Assembly: GCF_007988825.1 (NCBI RefSeq)
Contig: NZ_BJUW01000013.1
Coordinates: 20,358-84,357 of the forward strand
Length of the DNA: 64,000 bases
Source of the DNA: Microbacterium aerolatum
GTDB lineage: Bacteria > Actinomycetota > Actinomycetes > Actinomycetales > Microbacteriaceae
Direction: 5' to 3'
Each line of letters begins with the position of its first letter. The stretch's first letter is position 1. The notes below the pieces were generated by a model. That model had not been told where the DNA came from. It was given only the letters and a program-made list of their open reading frames with translations, and did not search any database. This document shows positions 45,436-53,144 of this stretch, piece by piece. The position numbers were made by a program, and so were the translations under genes.

Positions 45436-46038
45436 ATGCCGATCACACCGTCGCGCCGTCGGGGCGAATACGCGAAGACAGCTGACCGACGCCGGCAGAT
45501 CGTCGATGCGGCGGCCGCCGTGTTCAGCCGATCAGGATTCATGCAGGCGTCGCTCAGCGAGATCGCTGAACGCGCCGACATCAGCGTGGCTGGGCTGAAC
45601 CACCACTTCTCCACGAAGACACAGTTGCTCGAAGCCGTTTTCGATCACAAGCAACGCGAGACCGAAGCCCGATTCACCAGCACGGACCCCATGGCGCTTT
45701 TGAGGGCCGCCCTTGATCTGGCCGAACAGGGACAATCTGACCCGCAGGGCACTCGATTCTTCGCCGTCATGTCGACTGAGGCGACATCACCGGATCACCC
45801 CGCACACGAATACTTCCGCCGCCGGTACGAAACCACCCTTGACCTGGTGCGGGCATCCTTCGTCACGCTGCGAGAACAGGGCCGTCTGCGGCCAGGTGTC
45901 GACCCCGCAGATGCGGCGCGAGCGTATATCGGGCTTTCGGACGGCTTACAGATTCAAGCCCTTTACCAGCCCGAAGCCTTTTCTCAAGCCGACGTGATGC
46001 GTCGCATAATCAGCGAGATGCTCACTGAGCCGCTGTGA
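45436..46038 (+). CDS. TetR-family transcriptional regulator
   Basis: 200 residues from ATG 45436; the upstream in-frame stretch covers the operator. The N-terminal helix-turn-helix reads ADRRRQIVDAAAAVFSRSG followed by SLSEIAERADISVAGLNHHF. The C-terminal ligand domain ends DVMRRIISEMLTEPL. Divergent from the Dpp-GH3-GH78 operon with a palindrome between, it is the likely local repressor, released by a glycoside or sugar. It is convergent with the AHSA1 gene, with 2 nt between stops. Confidence 0.9.
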   Translation: MPITPSRRRGEYAKTADRRRQIVDAAAAVFSRSGFMQASLSEIAERADISVAGLNHHFSTKTQLLEAVFDHKQRETEARFTSTDPMALLRAALDLAEQGQSDPQGTRFFAVMSTEATSPDHPAHEYFRRRYETTLDLVRASFVTLREQGRLRPGVDPADAARAYIGLSDGLQIQALYQPEAFSQADVMRRIISEMLTEPL

Positions 46039-46040
46039 AC

Positions 46041-47027
46041 CTACGAACGCGAAGGCTCCAGGACTTCGCGTTCCAGCCTTGCGAACGACTCCTCCATGCC
46101 GTCAGCCATGCCGGTGGCGAGGATCATGTCGCGGGTGTCCTTGTCGGGGTACTCGATGAGCACCGTGACGAGCGTGGCGCCGTCCTCTTCATACAGATTG
46201 AGGTCGTTGAGGGTCTCGGTCGGCATCCCCTGCATCCGCTCGGTGGTCACCGCACGGCACGGCGCGTCGATGAGCAGCACCTCGCCCTCGAAGCCGAACG
46301 GCTCCCCCTCGGTGTCGCCGACCGGAGCCCACGAGTTCCGGTAGCTCTCGCCGACCGTGGTCGTGGCGATGCACTCGGTCATCTCCCAGCCGTCCGGCCC
46401 GAGCATCCACTGCCGAATGAGATCGGGCTCATGGTGGGCGCGCCAGACGAGCTCGCGCGGTCCGCTCACGAGACGCGTGATCCGCACGTGCGTGTCATCG
46501 AGCAGTTCGACGCGCGTGCCCTTGCCCTCGGCGTATTCGCGGAGGTCCTGCAGCACGGCATCCAGCTGCGACATCGCCATCTTGGTGCCCTCGATCATGC
46601 CCATCTCGACGACCTGCTCGAGCGCCTCGACGGAGACGAAGTGACTGGTCGCCACCATGCGGGTGCCGTCGGCGGCCGATTCGAACGTGAACTCCATGCG
46701 CATCGCCGGCAAGTCCGCGTTCGGGTTGCCCTGCTCGTCGGCGAATCCGTCGAGGACGGCGAAGCGGCGCGGTTCCTCGATAGTAAGGAACTCCCAGTAC
46801 CCGGACGACTTCTCGCCGCGCGGTCCGTTCATCGTGTAGTTCGCGCGGCCGCCGACCGTGTGATCCCAGGCGGTGAAGGTGGCCGGCCACCCGGGAGGGC
46901 CCCAGAACCGCTCGAGCTGCCGCGGGTCGCTGTACGCGCTCCATACGCGCTCGACCGGAGCGGCGAAGTCGGCTGTGACGGTCATCGTCAGGTTCTCGGT
47001 GTCAGTGGAGACATCGGTGACAGGCAT
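46041..47027 (-). CDS. Tandem AHSA1/SRPBCC-domain protein
   Basis: 328 residues with two AHSA1 modules. The first begins TVTADFAAPVERVWSAYSDP and has the ligand-pocket stretch ERFWGPPGWPATFTAWDH. The second begins VRITRLVSGPRELVWRAHHEPD and has RQWMLGPDGWEM. These START-like folds bind small hydrophobic ligands; function is unknown. Such genes usually follow an arsR-type gene. Here only the 3' end of that gene remains directly upstream. Confidence 0.85.
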   Translation of the reverse strand: MPVTDVSTDTENLTMTVTADFAAPVERVWSAYSDPRQLERFWGPPGWPATFTAWDHTVGGRANYTMNGPRGEKSSGYWEFLTIEEPRRFAVLDGFADEQGNPNADLPAMRMEFTFESAADGTRMVATSHFVSVEALEQVVEMGMIEGTKMAMSQLDAVLQDLREYAEGKGTRVELLDDTHVRITRLVSGPRELVWRAHHEPDLIRQWMLGPDGWEMTECIATTTVGESYRNSWAPVGDTEGEPFGFEGEVLLIDAPCRAVTTERMQGMPTETLNDLNLYEEDGATLVTVLIEYPDKDTRDMILATGMADGMEESFARLEREVLEPSRS

Positions 47028-47050
47028 TTCAAACTCCCTTGTTCTCGTCG

Positions 47051-47185
47051 TCAGTCGTTCGCTGAGCTCGTCGAAGCGGCGAGCAGGTCATCGAGGCGGG
47101 AGATGCGAGCCCGCCAGAGCTCTTCGTAACGGGCCAGCAGCGCCCGTGCGCGCGCGATCATCTCGGGATCGGCGCGGACGAGCCG
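47051..47185 (-). pseudogene. 3' remnant of an ArsR-family regulator gene
   Basis: About 44 codons read RADPEMIARARALLARYEEL then WRARISRLDDLLA, the usual C-terminal end of ArsR regulators that precede AHSA1 genes. No ArsR winged helix lies upstream; the sequence switches at about 47180 to the hicB reading frame. The head of the gene has been lost or displaced by the toxin-antitoxin insertion, so the AHSA1 gene has probably lost its regulator. Confidence 0.65.
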
Positions 47186-47583
47186 GCGATCGTCTTGCCG
47201 GCGTCGGCGGTCTTCTCGATCTGATAGACGCGCTGCTTGCTGATCCCGAGCACGCGGCCGACGTCGGGGGCACTGAGCTGCCCGCGGAGTTCGCGCACCA
47301 CGGAGCGGCGACGCTCGGCAGCTCGGGCCTGCGCGACTCGCGCTTCCTGTTCGTCGCGCTCGGCGGCCGCCCACTCGTTGAGGGCGTGCTCTGGGCCCTT
47401 CACAGTGACGTTGACTGCGACTGTCTCGGGGGAGACGTTGAGCCACATCGCGGCGACGCCCTGAGCCTCGTAGTCGACCTCAGCAAGGTTGCGCGCCTGG
47501 CCGCCAGTGCCGAGTTCGGGAATCTCGAACACCCACCAGGTGCCCTCGCGCTCGACGGTAACCTCGAACGTTCGTGCGCTCAT
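47158..47583 (-). CDS. hicB: HicB-family antitoxin with helix-turn-helix
   Basis: 141 residues from the ATG at 47583, which has GGAAGGAG 6-8 nt upstream (an ATG at 47607 is also open). The N-terminal half has the HicB partial RNase-H-like pattern FEVTVEREGTWWVFEIPELG. The C-terminal part is a DNA-binding helix-turn-helix, LSAPDVGRVLGISKQRVYQI. The last 15 or so residues (TADAGKTIAG onward) run into the arsR remnant, so the native C-terminus may have been altered by the junction. It follows hicA by 14 nt and should neutralise and autoregulate it. Confidence 0.82.
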   Translation of the reverse strand: MSARTFEVTVEREGTWWVFEIPELGTGGQARNLAEVDYEAQGVAAMWLNVSPETVAVNVTVKGPEHALNEWAAAERDEQEARVAQARAAERRRSVVRELRGQLSAPDVGRVLGISKQRVYQIEKTADAGKTIAGSSAPIPR

Positions 47584-47597
47584 CGCGCTCTCCTTCC

Positions 47598-47807
47598 TCA
47601 TCGCCACTCGCGCGGCAACTCGACTCCTGCATTCTGGATCTGGCGCAGCACCCCGGGGGAGACCTCGCGGTGTCCGGTCGGGATCGACGCCTTGACAGAT
47701 TCATCGGGCATTCCCCAAAGCTCGTGGCTTCCCTGGCCGTCCCGGAGGTAGACCCAGCCGAGCCCTTTCAGGTACTTGAGGACGTCCCGCGTCTTCTGTG
47801 CTTTCAT
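47598..47807 (-). CDS. hicA: HicA-family mRNA interferase toxin
   Basis: 69 residues, the usual HicA size. The dsRBD-like fold is recognisable from VLKYLKGLGWVYLRDGQGSHELW, with catalytic His in GSHELW, and the C-terminal TGHREVSPGVLRQIQNAGV. HicA cleaves mRNA during growth inhibition until bound by HicB. Order is toxin then antitoxin. The -10 hexamer lies 6 nt before the ATG, so the transcript is probably leaderless. Confidence 0.88.
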   Translation of the reverse strand: MKAQKTRDVLKYLKGLGWVYLRDGQGSHELWGMPDESVKASIPTGHREVSPGVLRQIQNAGVELPREWR

Positions 47808-47813
47808 AACTCT

Positions 47814-47849
47814 AATCTAGCCCCCCCTTGCCGTCAATGTCAAGGGGGG
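47814..47849 (-). promoter_or_regulatory. hicA promoter overlapping a 9-bp inverted repeat
   Basis: On the minus strand TTGACA (47838-47843), an 18-bp spacer and TAGATT (47814-47819) form a near-consensus promoter whose start would fall on the hicA ATG. The repeat CCCCCCTTG/CAAGGGGGG (47822-47830 and 47841-47849) spans the -35 box and is a good HicB operator; it could also end transcription of the upstream metalloprotease gene. Confidence 0.65.
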
Positions 47850-47858
47850 ACTTGCCTT

Positions 47859-48491
47859 TCAGTTCTCGGGGGTGTACTCGTCGCCGCAGAGGCTGCACAC
47901 GATGGGGCCAGCGTCTAGCACCGCGAGGGACGCCCTGATCTTACGGCCGCAGCCACACGCGGCCGCAGCGCCGTTGTTGTTGCTCTTGCGGCCGCCCTCT
48001 GCTCCGTGAAGCTCTGCGCGGCGGTGTGCGGTGATCGCAGCGTCAAGGTTGCTGATCGTGGCGGCGTAGTGAGCTGCTGCGCCCGCGGGGAGCGCCGTAA
48101 CGCTCCATCCGATCTTCGCGTCATGCTCGATCACGAGCCCGAAGCTCTCGGCAATCGCCTTGAACTTCTGATTGTGGTAGCGGCCCTGACGGCTCGTGTC
48201 CTGGACGCCGCGCGCCTGTGCGGCCGCGTGCGCTGCCTCGTGAAGCAGAGTTCCCATCACGTCTGCGCCGCCTCGGGCGAGCCCTTCGCCGCCCACGAAA
48301 AGCTCGTGCACGGCATCTTCTCCACGTACCCACCTGTCGGCGGCGAGGTGGCCGAGCCTAAGCCCCTTGGCGCTGCTCCCGCTGCCGATGGTCACGACGA
48401 CCTCGGGCACGTCGTCGTGTGTGGTCTGAATGGCCGTCCAGGCGGCCTCGATCGCTGCAACGAGGGGAGCGGTGACCGTTGCCCCGTTCAT
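47859..48491 (-). CDS. SprT-like zinc metalloprotease-domain protein
   Basis: 210 residues. A zinc-protease motif HEAAHAAAQARG lies near 85, followed by the SprT-like RYHNQKFKAIAESFGL. A C-terminal zinc-ribbon-like pair of cysteine motifs (CGCGRKIR and CSLCGDEY) closes the protein. Such proteins are frequent on actinobacterial plasmids, phages and integrative elements; their role there is not known. Its start is 4 nt after a 32-codon small frame. Confidence 0.72.
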   Translation of the reverse strand: MNGATVTAPLVAAIEAAWTAIQTTHDDVPEVVVTIGSGSSAKGLRLGHLAADRWVRGEDAVHELFVGGEGLARGGADVMGTLLHEAAHAAAQARGVQDTSRQGRYHNQKFKAIAESFGLVIEHDAKIGWSVTALPAGAAAHYAATISNLDAAITAHRRAELHGAEGGRKSNNNGAAAACGCGRKIRASLAVLDAGPIVCSLCGDEYTPEN

Positions 48492-48495
48492 CGCG

Positions 48496-48594
48496 TTACC
48501 CCCTCGGGGAAGCAGTGCTCATAGGCGCTGCGTCGGCGTCGTCGGGGTCGCTCCCGGCGAACTCGTCGCCGCAGCTGCAACGAGTCCAGAACAT
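48496..48594 (-). CDS. Possible 32-residue small protein with CxC motif
   Basis: An ATG-to-TAA frame of 32 codons begins MFWTRCSCGDEFAG and ends 4 nt before the SprT-like gene, whose ribosome site (GAGGGGG) lies inside it. The RCSCGDEF knuckle resembles small metal-binding leader proteins found on mobile elements. Only its length, position and cysteines support it. Confidence 0.4.
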   Translation of the reverse strand: MFWTRCSCGDEFAGSDPDDADAAPMSTASPRG

Positions 48595-48757
48595 GCCGCC
48601 CCTGTAGCTCTGGGACACGTCACGGACTGGCGGAGAGTCAATACTGAGGGGTGCAGTATTGGTCGGTTGCGCGGAGCGTCGACCTCTCGCAGCCGACTAA
48701 TTCACTCCGATGACCACCCCAGTCGCAGCCCGAGGTCAAATGACGTGATGGCCTCAG

Positions 48758-49675
48758 TCATCTGCCGAAGAGGTTTCCCCAGCCAGGGATGTCAATGTTG
48801 GAGAGTTGTTCCCCGAAGCCACTGATGTTCTCGCCCAAGCCCGCTGTGGCTCCGGCAGCGAGGTCGCTCGCCCCGCCAGCTAGATCACTCGCCCCGCCGG
48901 CAAAGTCGGTGGCTGTGGCGGTGACGTCCTCCAGTCCCGTGGCAAGCGCGGAAAGGTCGATCGCGCCGGCAAGAGCATCGAAATCGACGCCCGCGGTGAG
49001 CGCTTCGGCAAGAAGAGGCGCGGCAATGGTACTTCCGATCGCGCCGGCAGCGACGACAACCAAGAGCCCACCGGCAGCACCGGCGGCGGCCACGCCGGCC
49101 CTCTGCCCGGTGGTGGCGTTACCGGTTCGAGGGGTACGAGCGAGGATCCCAGCCAGAGCACCAGGCCGAGCTGCCTCGGCGCGGGTGGCGGTGCGGGCAA
49201 GATCAGCCGGTTGGGATGTGCGGGGCTGTTCTGCGAGGGGGAGTTCGGTCCGCAGTCGCGCCTGGATTTGGTTGCGTTCTGCAGGAGTGAGTCGGCTGAA
49301 CGCATCGGCGTGGATCCGCTCCAACTGGGCAGGCTCGGCGGTATGTAGGAGGTATTCGTAGCGGGCCACTGCGGCACGCTCGGACGCGTGATCGTTTGCC
49401 GGGGGTGAGGTCAGCCCGACGGTCTTCGAGGGTGCAGTGCCGGCGGGTGCGCCGGCAGGTGGGCTGAGCGGATGCCCGGGTCCCGCTGGCGGGACGGGTG
49501 TCGCCGGCGCGCTGCCCGGGGCAGGCGGGGTGGGCGCGGCGCCGGTGATCGCGCCCACCGCACCACGCAGTGTGCTTTTCCAGTCGCGCGGTTCGCTGCC
49601 AGGGGTCTGCGCAGGCGCGGGGGTCTTGTTGAGTGCCCGTTGGGCCAGGCCGGTGAGGCGGTCAAACATGGTCAT
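48758..49675 (-). CDS. Hypothetical Pro/Ala-rich membrane-associated protein
   Basis: 305 residues. N-terminal MTMFDRLTGLAQRALNK, a Pro-rich segment about 35-95, a helical region with LTPAERNQIQARLRTELP near 130, one hydrophobic helix about 195-225 (GVAAAGAAGGLLVVVAAGAI), then a Gly/Ala-rich tail containing FAGGASDLAGGASDLAAGA tandem repeats. I do not recognise a function. It lies downstream of a TerC operon in the same direction, separated by about 110 bp. Confidence 0.65.
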   Translation of the reverse strand: MTMFDRLTGLAQRALNKTPAPAQTPGSEPRDWKSTLRGAVGAITGAAPTPPAPGSAPATPVPPAGPGHPLSPPAGAPAGTAPSKTVGLTSPPANDHASERAAVARYEYLLHTAEPAQLERIHADAFSRLTPAERNQIQARLRTELPLAEQPRTSQPADLARTATRAEAARPGALAGILARTPRTGNATTGQRAGVAAAGAAGGLLVVVAAGAIGSTIAAPLLAEALTAGVDFDALAGAIDLSALATGLEDVTATATDFAGGASDLAGGASDLAAGATAGLGENISGFGEQLSNIDIPGWGNLFGR

Positions 49676-49786
49676 GAGCGTCTTCCTTCTGGGTAGGTGC
49701 TGGGGTTCGGTGGAACGTGAGTGCGCCTCTTCCGGGCGAGTGGACGTCCCTCCTGCTTCGCGAACGTTGGTCGATCACGTGGCAGG

Positions 49787-50260
49787 TCAGGCGAGCGGGA
49801 GCCATGCCACGGACATCACTCCCCACGCCTGTGCCCGACCTGCGGAGGGTGGGAGGCGGAGGGAAGAACGTGTGGCTGAGTAGGATTCGACGCGCACCGG
49901 CTCGGGGGTCAGCTCAACCCTCGCGGCGGCGGCATCCGCGAGCACCGCGGTGAGAATCTCGCGGTGCCGTCGAGTGCGAGAATGCAGCAAGACCGCCGGG
50001 TCGAGGCTGAACCCTGCCCGCTCCGGCTGCACGTGTACTCCCACATGTGCGGTGCGCTCTGCGATGAGCCGAACCGCGGTGAACAGTCCGTTCCACCGGA
50101 CTCTTTGGCGCGGCAGGGCGATGTGCACGCACAGATCACCGTCCCCGACGAACGAGCGGAGATCGTTGGGCCATACGGGCGCTTCGAGGATGACGCGGTC
50201 GATCGGGGTGGTGAGCTGACCGTAATGCAGCAAGCACAGATCGTGTTCTTTCGTGATCAC
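49787..50260 (-). CDS. Hypothetical protein of the TerC operon
   Basis: 157 residues from a GTG at 50260, 2 nt after the stop of the preceding gene. Sequence features: WPNDLRSFVGDGDLCVHIALP in the first third and RTRRHREILTAVLADAAA toward the end; no signal or membrane segment is evident. I do not recognise the family. Its coupling to the membrane protein and TerC upstream suggests a common, unknown role. Confidence 0.6.
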   Translation of the reverse strand: MITKEHDLCLLHYGQLTTPIDRVILEAPVWPNDLRSFVGDGDLCVHIALPRQRVRWNGLFTAVRLIAERTAHVGVHVQPERAGFSLDPAVLLHSRTRRHREILTAVLADAAAARVELTPEPVRVESYSATRSSLRLPPSAGRAQAWGVMSVAWLPLA

Positions 50261-50262
50261 GA

Positions 50263-50673
50263 TCAGCTTCGATCCGGGCAGGCATCGTCGTGTAGCTGCA
50301 CACGCGCGCCCCAGTCATCAATCGGATGCAACACACCGGTGGCCGCAGCAGTCCGGTCGATCACCGTCCGGGCGTCCCAGGACGGACCTCCCTCGACGAT
50401 GAGGCACTGCCCCGCCGCGACGACAACGTCCGTCACGGATTGATCCGTGACCTCACGCACGGTGACCGGATTGTCTCCCGCGTTGCGCAGACTCCCGCAC
50501 CCCGGCAGAGGTCCGCCGCAGCGGTCACCGACACCGACAGTCCACGCGACTGCGAGAATCCCGGTCACAGCGAGCAGCGGCAACACAACTACCGCCACCG
50601 TCGAACCTCGGTGACCCCTCCTCACCGGCTGGGAATCGGGGGCCAGGGCCGCCGAGGGGTCACGGTCAGTCAT
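50263..50673 (-). CDS. Hypothetical single-pass membrane protein of the TerC operon
   Basis: 136 residues. A basic N-terminus is followed by one membrane helix (about 27-46, VVVLPLLAVTGILAVAWTV) and an outside domain with cysteines in DRCGGPLPGCGS, GQCLIV and DDACPDRS, four in all, allowing two disulphides. Its ATG overlaps the terC stop by 8 nt. No known family is recognised. Confidence 0.62.
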   Translation of the reverse strand: MTDRDPSAALAPDSQPVRRGHRGSTVAVVVLPLLAVTGILAVAWTVGVGDRCGGPLPGCGSLRNAGDNPVTVREVTDQSVTDVVVAAGQCLIVEGGPSWDARTVIDRTAAATGVLHPIDDWGARVQLHDDACPDRS

Positions 50674-51709
50674 CGGAACTCACCTTCCGTTCTGCGGGCA
50701 CTCTGCCGCGGCGGCGGAAGACCGGCTCCGCGGCGGCGAGCTCCTCGTCGCTGGCGAGGCGGAACGCCCCGGCGGCTTCGGTTTGCACCTCACGTCGTCC
50801 TTGGCCTCGGGTGGCACGGAGGCTGGCGACGATCGAGACGGTGATGATGGTGGCCACCACGGCGAGGCTGATGGTGGTCGGGATGTAGAGGACGTCCAGG
50901 AGGAGCATCTTGATGCCCACCCAGATCAGGACGAACGCGAGCCCGACCTTGAGGTAGATGAACCGGTGGATGAGGTCGGCGAGGAGGAAGTACATCGCAC
51001 GCAGCCCCAGGATGGCGAACGCGTTGGCGGTGAACACCAGGAACGGTTCGGAGGTGACGGCGAAGATCGCGGGGATGGAGTCGACGGCGAAGATGATGTC
51101 GGTGATCTCCACCAGGACCAGCACCGCCAAGAGCGGCGTCGCCACCACGATTCCGGCTTTGCGGATCAGGAACTTCTGCCCGTGGTAGGCGTCGGTCATC
51201 GGCACGAACCGGCGGAAGGCCTTGAGGATCTTGGACTTCTCGGGGTGAATGTGGTCGTTGCGGGAGCGGAACATCCGCCATCCGGTGTAGATCAGGAACG
51301 CGGCAAACACGTACAGGATCCAGGCGAAGTTCTCGATCAGTGCGGCGCCGGCGGCGATGAAGATCCCGCGGAAGATCAGGGCGCCCAGGACGCCGAGGAA
51401 GAGCACCCGGTGCTGGTACTCGCGGGGGACGGCGAATGCGGCGAAGATGATCGCCCAGACGAACACGTTGTCCACGGCGAGGGATTTCTCGATCAGGTAG
51501 CCGGCGAAGTACTGCTGCCCGAATTCCGCCCCCCACAGCGACCACACGAGCACACCGAAACTCACGCCCAGCACGACCCACACGATCGACCACGCGGCGG
51601 CTTCCCGCACACCGATCACATGGGCTTTGCGGTGTGCGACCAGATCGACGGCGAGCATCACCAGGATCACGCCCAGGACGGCGAACCACGCCCACAACGG
51701 CACTGACAT
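50666..51709 (-). CDS. TerC-family membrane protein (1), putative Mn2+ exporter
   Basis: 347 residues from ATG 51709 with GGAGG 9 nt upstream; the frame to 51766 covers the riboswitch. Nine or so helices. TerC signatures: FAGYLIEKSLAVDNVFVWA with conserved acidic residue, RGIFIAAGAALIENFAWILY, and EITDIIFAVDSIPAIFAV. Relatives such as Alx handle Mn2+ export, and the Mn2+-sensing leader upstream supports this here. The C-terminal tail (about 300-347) is hydrophilic and cytoplasmic. It heads the operon with two hypothetical genes. Confidence 0.92.
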   Translation of the reverse strand: MSVPLWAWFAVLGVILVMLAVDLVAHRKAHVIGVREAAAWSIVWVVLGVSFGVLVWSLWGAEFGQQYFAGYLIEKSLAVDNVFVWAIIFAAFAVPREYQHRVLFLGVLGALIFRGIFIAAGAALIENFAWILYVFAAFLIYTGWRMFRSRNDHIHPEKSKILKAFRRFVPMTDAYHGQKFLIRKAGIVVATPLLAVLVLVEITDIIFAVDSIPAIFAVTSEPFLVFTANAFAILGLRAMYFLLADLIHRFIYLKVGLAFVLIWVGIKMLLLDVLYIPTTISLAVVATIITVSIVASLRATRGQGRREVQTEAAGAFRLASDEELAAAEPVFRRRGRVPAERKVSSDD

Positions 51710-51714
51710 ATCAA

Positions 51715-51825
51715 AGACCTCCACGAATACTCGTGAAGGTCTCATCGGCCTGACGGCCCTGCGCACCGGATCCCGAGGCGGGAACGTATTGACGATGCGG
51801 AGCGAGGATTACTCCCCTTCTTGCC
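51715..51825 (-). promoter_or_regulatory. yybP-ykoY (Mn2+) riboswitch upstream of terC (1)
   Basis: Reading the minus strand, the leader has AAGGGGAGTA, CGTCAATACG, GCCGTCAGGCC and GAGACCTTC in the order typical of this aptamer. The closing helix P1 pairs GAAGG (51816-51820) with CCTTC (51735-51739). The same CCTTC strand can instead pair with the ribosome site: AGACCTTCAC and GTGGAGGTCT form a 10-bp stem with one mismatch. Metal binding would hold P1 and free GGAGG, an ON switch. Confidence 0.85.
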
Positions 51826-51989
51826 CCATCAAACAGGAGAAGTATGCTTCACGTCAAGTCGGCTCGCGAGAAGTTCCCGGAACCACGGTCAAAAGATGGG
51901 CGAGCCTGGGGGCGCTTTCGCGGTGTTCTGGCAGGACTATACTGTCTTCGGGCTGCTCGTCGAGCTGCACGGCGAAGTGGTGGTGGCGG

Positions 51990-52496
51990 GTGAAGGGTTC
52001 GGGGTTCGACGTCGATGCCGGGTTGCGGCGATACCCGTGGGTGTCGAGGGCCATGAACGCGGAGGCCGTTTACGGCACCGTTCTGACCGCTGGGCTGATC
52101 TCCGCGTTCTCTCTCTACAACCCGGGACTGCCGGTCCTGATCGCGCGCACCATCGGCACCGTCCTGGTGTTCTGGGGTGCACACGTCTACGCCGAGATCG
52201 TCGGCAACCGCGCAATGAGCTGGCGAGAAGCGGTCCGCGAGGGCCTGCAACGCTCCGCCGGACTCCTGTGGGCACTCATCGTCCCGGTCGCCTGCCTGAC
52301 CGCGGCCGCGCTCCTCGGACTATCGATGGATGCCGCCGTAGACATCTCCTTGTGGGGAGGCGTCGTCACCCTCGCCATATTGGGATGGTGGGCGGCCCGG
52401 CAACGCAACGACCCCGCCCTGGTGAAGGTGGTCACCGCCGCCGCGACGGCAGGCATGGGACTCGCGCTGATCGCTCTCAAAGCACTCGTGCACTGA
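51990..52496 (+). CDS. Small integral membrane protein, unknown function
   Basis: 168 residues if the GTG at 51990 is used, or 147 from the ATG at 52053; the stretch WVSRAMNAEAVYGTVLTAG before and around that ATG looks coding. Four helices: about 27-47, 50-68, 88-110 and 145-165. The sequence MSWREAVREGLQRS lies in a cytoplasmic loop. It is divergent from terC (1). A transport or stress role is only a guess from position. Confidence 0.6.
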   Translation: MKGSGFDVDAGLRRYPWVSRAMNAEAVYGTVLTAGLISAFSLYNPGLPVLIARTIGTVLVFWGAHVYAEIVGNRAMSWREAVREGLQRSAGLLWALIVPVACLTAAALLGLSMDAAVDISLWGGVVTLAILGWWAARQRNDPALVKVVTAAATAGMGLALIALKALVH

Positions 52497-52539
52497 CCGC
52501 GCCCCGGCATCCGCTGAGCCGAGCGGTAACGCGCGTGTC

Positions 52540-52818
52540 TTAGTGGATGTCCAGTAACGCGCGGATGAGGTCGCCCACGGTATGCGCGGCGTTCGCAGGA
52601 TGCCGCAACGGACGGTCCTGGTACAACACGTAGTGGTTGCGCCGACCGCGCTTCTCCCGCTCCAGGTATCCGGCGTCCTCGAGATCGTTGAGGATCGTGA
52701 GCGCCGAACGCGTGGAGATCCCGACCTCCGCGGCGATATCGCGCACAGTGGCGTCATGGTTAGCCGCGATCGCGAGCAACACGTGCGCGTGATGGGTCAA
52801 GAACGTCCACTCCGCCAT
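52540..52818 (-). CDS. MarR-type winged-helix regulator (small)
   Basis: 92 residues from ATG 52818, with GGGAGG 9 nt upstream. The wHTH spans nearly the whole protein: VRDIAAEVGISTRSALTILNDL as recognition region, and wing YLEREKRGRRNHYVLYQDRPLRHP. The N-terminus WTFLTHHAHVLLAIA is typical of this small actinobacterial group. It is convergent with the small membrane protein gene, which it may control. A damaged paralogue follows at 52881. Confidence 0.8.
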   Translation of the reverse strand: MAEWTFLTHHAHVLLAIAANHDATVRDIAAEVGISTRSALTILNDLEDAGYLEREKRGRRNHYVLYQDRPLRHPANAAHTVGDLIRALLDIH

Positions 52819-52880
52819 AGCTCCCATCCTCCCAGGGCTGCGCCTACCGGCATGCCATCCAGGATCTGCGGCGGCTGAGA

Positions 52881-53054
52881 TCAGGCCGCGGTGGGTGCGT
52901 GCTCGGCTGCGTCAGATGCCGAAAAGATGGCCAGGAGTTCACCGATGTGATGGTCCCTGTCCAGCGGGTGCCGCAACGGCCGGTCCGGGTTCAGCCGGTA
53001 GGTGTTGCGCCGTCCGACCCGCTCCCGGGTCAGGTACCCCTCCTGCTCGAGCTC
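52881..53054 (-). pseudogene. Truncated MarR-type regulator gene
   Basis: The last 57 codons (ELEQEGYLTRERVGRRNTYR then LNPDRPLRHP) match the C-terminal half of the gene at 52540. The N-terminal helix-turn-helix is missing; upstream of about 53055 the sequence becomes a gene tail on the other strand. It was probably cut by recombination. Confidence 0.6.
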
Positions 53055-53144
53055 ATCACCGCAGCCCGGGAACTGTTCACCACCTGCAGCGGCGTGATGT
53101 TCGTCACCGACACCTACGTCAGCCGACCTGACTACTTCCAATGA
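53055..53144 (+). pseudogene. 3' fragment of an unidentified gene
   Basis: About 30 codons ending TTCSGVMFVTDTYVSRPDYF read into the ATGA that starts the next frame, so they look like the tail of a gene formerly co-transcribed with the DUF6671-like frame. The head is absent. Confidence 0.35.

Noticed and set aside
47051..47446. 131-codon frame as a whole gene
   Set aside because: Only the last 44 codons match ArsR; the rest is antiparallel-frame shadow of hicB.
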